This document shows positions 7,682 to 9,596 of a stretch of 9,596 nucleotides of DNA, in pieces (the first letter of the stretch is position 1; every line of letters begins with the position of its first letter). The notes under the pieces are model-generated. The model did not search any database and was not told the DNA's origin. It saw only the letters and a list, made by a program, of their open reading frames with translations. The position numbers were made by a program, and so were the translations under genes. Source of the DNA: Phoenicibacter congonensis (GTDB lineage: Bacteria > Actinomycetota > Coriobacteriia > Coriobacteriales > Eggerthellaceae); assembly GCA_030530045.1 (NCBI GenBank), contig JAUMVS010000053.1:1-9596 (forward strand). Direction: 5' to 3'.

Positions 7682-8608
7682 ATGAGAAAGTGCAATCTCA
7701 TCATTGATTCTATTTGCGACCTTCCAGCCGACTACGTCGACGCGGAAGGCGTTACTTTGCTGCGTGTGCCCTACTTTATCGACGGCGTGGCCTATGAAGA
7801 CGACATGTTTACTGAGCAATCGCCTCGCGATTTTTACGACAAAATTCGTCAAGGCAAAACACCAACCACAGCCCAAATTCCGCTGCACACTTTTCTGACA
7901 GCTTTTGAGAAAGTTGCAGAAGAAGGAACACCAACGGTATTCTTGAGCTTTACATCAGCTCTTTCAGGTTCGTTTGAAGCTTCGCTTCTTGCGCGTGAGC
8001 AAATTCTGGCAGAGCACCCCGATGTTGAGATTTATTGCGTCGACACTAAACTTCCTTCAATTGCAGAAGGCTTGTTTGTAATCGAGGCAATCAATCAAAT
8101 GAATGAAGGTTTGACTGCAAGTGAGATGGTTGCTTGGGCAGAAGAGGCTCGCTATTACGTCGACGCGCTCTTCATGGTTGACGACCTTGAATCGCTGAAG
8201 CGTGGCGGCAGAATCCCTGCAAGTGCTGCAATTGCTGGCGCTAAGCTCGACGTAAAGCCAATGCTCACAATCGACCCTGACGGTGCTTTGAAAATCGCTG
8301 GCATCGCGCGCGGTCGCAAAAAGGGCATTCGTCAGCTCGAGGAATATTACACAAAGAACGCGCCTGAGGATTACAACGGTGTTGTGATTATTGGTGATGC
8401 CGACTGCAAAAAGGAATCTGACAAGCTGCACGACATGATCGTGAAAAAGAAAGATTCGCTCATCATTGTCACAACCAACATCGGACCAGTAATCGGTACA
8501 CATGTTGGCCCTGGCATGCTTGCAATTGTTTTCTGGGGCGAGGATCGTCGCCAGAAGATGTCAATCACCGACAAAATTGCAAAGAAAGTTAAGGGCAGCA
8601 AAGAGTAG
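7682..8608 (+). CDS. DegV-family protein (probable fatty-acid-binding FakB-like), canonical copy
   Basis: By family this is a cytoplasmic carrier of a single fatty acid, likely feeding a FakA-type kinase encoded elsewhere. The 308-residue product keeps the usual motifs: DSICDLP at 9-15, PTTAQIP at 61-67, FTSALSGSFEA at 90-100, LKRGGRIP at 172-179 followed by a KPML segment at 192-195, and GTHVGPGM at 272-279. A basic tail ends the protein. ATG 7682 has AAGGAG at 7667-7672 with a 9-base spacer. It follows the first degV closely and shares its fold signatures but little sequence outside the motifs, so the pair looks like an old duplication or two independently acquired specificities. It is probably the last gene of the long transcription unit, since 113 bases follow before pyrE. 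Confidence 0.9.
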   Translation: MRKCNLIIDSICDLPADYVDAEGVTLLRVPYFIDGVAYEDDMFTEQSPRDFYDKIRQGKTPTTAQIPLHTFLTAFEKVAEEGTPTVFLSFTSALSGSFEASLLAREQILAEHPDVEIYCVDTKLPSIAEGLFVIEAINQMNEGLTASEMVAWAEEARYYVDALFMVDDLESLKRGGRIPASAAIAGAKLDVKPMLTIDPDGALKIAGIARGRKKGIRQLEEYYTKNAPEDYNGVVIIGDADCKKESDKLHDMIVKKKDSLIIVTTNIGPVIGTHVGPGMLAIVFWGEDRRQKMSITDKIAKKVKGSKE

Positions 8609-8721
8609 GGTTTTTTGCGAAGGCGGCTTGCGTTAGTCGGGCTGCTATTCAAAGGCACACTATTTTGCAGTTTGCACAGCTTACTAATTAAGAAATAACC
8701 ACTGCGGAAAGGGTTTTAATA
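8609..8721 (+). other. Intergenic gap between degV and pyrE
   Basis: A six-T run sits right after the degV stop (8611-8616), but I find no GC-rich stem in front of it, so it is not a convincing intrinsic terminator. TTTGCA occurs twice, 7 bases apart, at 8664-8669 and 8671-8676. No good -35/-10 pair and no PyrR-type attenuator were recognised. The pyrE ribosome-binding site AAAGGG is at 8708-8713, 8 bases before its ATG. Confidence 0.4.
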
Positions 8722-9399
8722 ATGGAGCAATACAAACAAGATTTCATCGAGTTCATGGTTAACTCAAACGCTCTCAAATTTGGTGACTTCACTTTGAAGA
8801 GTGGCAGAAAATCGCCATACTTCATGAACGCTGGTGCCTACACAACAGGCGAGCAGCTAAAGAAACTCGGTGAGTTTTATGCTCGTGCAATTAACGACAC
8901 TTTCGGTCTCGATTTCGATGTCGTGTTTGGACCAGCCTACAAGGGCATTCCGCTGTCAGTTGTCACCTCAATTGCAATTCATGACCTCTATGGCAAAGAG
9001 GTTAGATATTGCTCAAACCGCAAAGAGGTTAAAGATCACGGCGACACAGGCATTTTGCTTGGCAGCAATTTGAAAGATGGCGACAGAGTTCTCATCGTTG
9101 AAGACGTTACAACTTCTGGCAAGTCGATTGAGGAGACCTACCCAATCGTCAAGGCCGCTGCTGACGTTGAGGTGATCGGCCTTGAGGTTTCGCTTAACCG
9201 TTGCGAGGTTGGCAAAGACACTACCGAAACTGCTCTCACGCAAGTCGCAAATCTTTATAACATGAAGACTTCTGCAATTGTCACAATTCATGAGGTTGCC
9301 GACTATTTGCACAACCGCGAAATCAACGGAGAGGTCTTGATTGATGATGACACGTTTGCTCGCATGCAAGCCTATCTTGACGAGTACGGCGCAAAATAG
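8722..9399 (+). CDS. pyrE: Orotate phosphoribosyltransferase
   Basis: It joins orotate to PRPP, giving orotidine 5'-monophosphate, the fifth step of de novo UMP synthesis in the cytoplasm. The 225-residue product shows TLKSGRKSPYFMN at 24-36, FGPAYKGIPL at 69-78, the catalytic-loop segment NRKEVKDHG at 99-107 and the PRPP-binding motif VLIVEDVTTSGKS at 123-135. Length fits the longer bacterial form (about 210-225 residues). ATG 8722 is supported by AAAGGG 8 bases upstream and by conserved sequence from the first residues. No other pyrimidine genes are in the window, so it sits apart from any pyr operon here, perhaps with its own promoter in the 113-base gap. It is followed by non-coding DNA and a tRNA gene. 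Confidence 0.96.
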   Translation: MEQYKQDFIEFMVNSNALKFGDFTLKSGRKSPYFMNAGAYTTGEQLKKLGEFYARAINDTFGLDFDVVFGPAYKGIPLSVVTSIAIHDLYGKEVRYCSNRKEVKDHGDTGILLGSNLKDGDRVLIVEDVTTSGKSIEETYPIVKAAADVEVIGLEVSLNRCEVGKDTTETALTQVANLYNMKTSAIVTIHEVADYLHNREINGEVLIDDDTFARMQAYLDEYGAK

Positions 9400-9437
9400 G
9401 TCGTTTACCGGCGAAAAAGTGCGACTGTAGCTGCAGG

Positions 9438-9454
9438 TTTGCAAGCTTTGCAAA
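9438..9454 (+). repeat. Perfect 7-bp inverted repeat downstream of pyrE
   Basis: TTTGCAA and TTGCAAA are perfect reverse complements separated by GCT. The stem could form an RNA hairpin 39 bases after the pyrE stop. It is AT-rich and followed by TTAATAAAAAA rather than a T-run, so it is a poor intrinsic terminator. It could equally be a protein-binding palindrome. Confidence 0.5.
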
Positions 9455-9459
9455 TTAAT

Positions 9460-9480
9460 AAAAAATCACAATCATTTTTT
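9460..9480 (+). repeat. A-tract/T-tract inverted repeat
   Basis: AAAAAAT (9460-9466) and ATTTTTT (9474-9480) are perfect reverse complements around a 7-base centre. The all-A/T stem is weak as RNA. The T-run could end pyrE transcription together with the hairpin before it, or the A-tracts could act as an UP-like or bent element for the tRNA promoter. Confidence 0.4.
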
Positions 9481-9498
9481 CTAAAAATAGACTAAAAT
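9465..9498 (+). promoter_or_regulatory. Possible promoter for the tRNA gene
   Basis: ATCACA (9465-9470) and TAGACT (9488-9493), 17 bases apart, each match the sigma-70-type consensus at four of six positions. TAAAAT at 9493-9498 matches a -10 at five of six but lacks a partner. Placement upstream of the tRNA and AT-rich surroundings are the main support; the assignment is tentative. Confidence 0.25.
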
Positions 9499-9505
9499 TT
9501 TAATT

Positions 9506-9522
9506 CCTGTGTGTTTCACAGG
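9506..9522 (+). repeat. Hairpin in the tRNA leader
   Basis: CCTGTG and CACAGG pair perfectly around a TGTTT loop, ending 9 bases before the tRNA 5' end. Transcribed from the candidate promoter, it would form a stem just ahead of the RNase P cleavage site. Confidence 0.5.
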
Positions 9523-9531
9523 TTGCTGGAT

Positions 9532-9596
9532 GCCAGCGTGGCTCAACGGTAGAGCAACTGATTTGTAATCAGTGGGTTGCGGGTTCGATTCCTGTC
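9532..9596 (+). tRNA. tRNA-Thr (anticodon TGT), 3' end cut by the window
   Basis: The cloverleaf is readable: acceptor 5' strand GCCAGCG at 9532-9538; D stem GCTC/GAGC at 9541-9544 and 9552-9555; anticodon stem ACTGA/TCAGT with loop TTTGTAA and anticodon TGT at 9564-9566; T stem GCGGG/CCTGT with loop TTCGATT. The last base, C9596, pairs with the seventh acceptor base; the rest of the acceptor 3' strand, the discriminator base and any CCA lie beyond the window. UGU reads threonine codons ACA/ACG and, if modified, others in the ACN box. Confidence 0.95.

Noticed and set aside
8606..8640. Intrinsic terminator after the second degV
   Set aside because: There is a six-T run, but the flanking GCGAAGGCGGCTTGCG does not fold into a matched stem.
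8609..8721. PyrR-type attenuator or pyrimidine riboswitch before pyrE
   Set aside because: No recognisable PyrR-binding sequence and no antiterminator/terminator stem pair in the 113 bases.
9013..9453. 146-codon reading frame on the minus strand opposite pyrE
   Set aside because: Shadow of pyrE: no recognisable domain, and the + strand product is unmistakable. The same applies to minus-strand frames at 1311-1757, 5407-5811, 6217-6666 and 8057-8503.
1..9596. CRISPR array, insertion sequence, prophage or defence system
   Set aside because: No spaced repeats, transposase, integrase or defence-type domains were seen; nearly all the DNA is accounted for by housekeeping genes.

Overview
This is an ordinary, densely packed chromosomal housekeeping segment with every recognisable gene on the + strand. 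The order is topA (5' truncated) - tmk - holB - a PSP1/RicT-family gene - pncB - two tandem degV genes - pyrE - tRNA-Thr(UGU), the last cut by the 3' window edge. GC content looks a little under 50% by eye. The topA-tmk-holB order is, from general knowledge, an actinobacterial arrangement. A PSP1/RicT protein and tandem DegV proteins are more often associated with Firmicutes-like genomes. Together with a type IA topoisomerase carrying archaeal-style motifs, this points to a Coriobacteriia-type actinobacterium (Atopobium/Olsenella/Collinsella relatives). That placement is inference, not proof.

Layout. Positions 1-2378: C-terminal ~790 residues of a DNA topoisomerase I with four zinc ribbons and a lysine-rich tail. 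Positions 2393-3115: thymidylate kinase. Positions 3115-4257: DNA polymerase III delta' subunit. Positions 4254-5288: a PSP1/RicT protein that lacks the usual N-terminal part, has extra cysteines and ends in a long Arg/Ser-rich tail. Positions 5317-6738: nicotinate phosphoribosyltransferase. Positions 6761-7663 and 7682-8608: two diverged DegV-family proteins, probable fatty-acid carriers. Positions 8722-9399: orotate phosphoribosyltransferase. Positions 9532-9596: most of a threonine tRNA.

Gaps from topA through the second degV are 14, -1, -4, 28, 22 and 18 bases. The two overlaps (TAGTG between tmk and holB; GTGA between holB and the PSP1 gene) suggest translational coupling and a single long transcription unit. 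pyrE follows a 113-base gap and may have its own promoter, although I see no convincing one. The 132 bases between pyrE and the tRNA are AT-rich and hold three small inverted repeats.

Functionally, the first half concerns chromosome topology, dTTP supply, clamp loading and possibly mRNA processing. The second half concerns phosphoribosyl-transfer salvage and synthesis (NAD, UMP) and fatty-acid handling. I found no mobile element, CRISPR array, phage gene or obvious novel system. The most unusual items are the cysteine-enriched, N-terminally shortened PSP1/RicT protein, the archaeal-like motifs of the topoisomerase, the divergent cysteine-bearing first DegV, and the structured leader abutting the tRNA.
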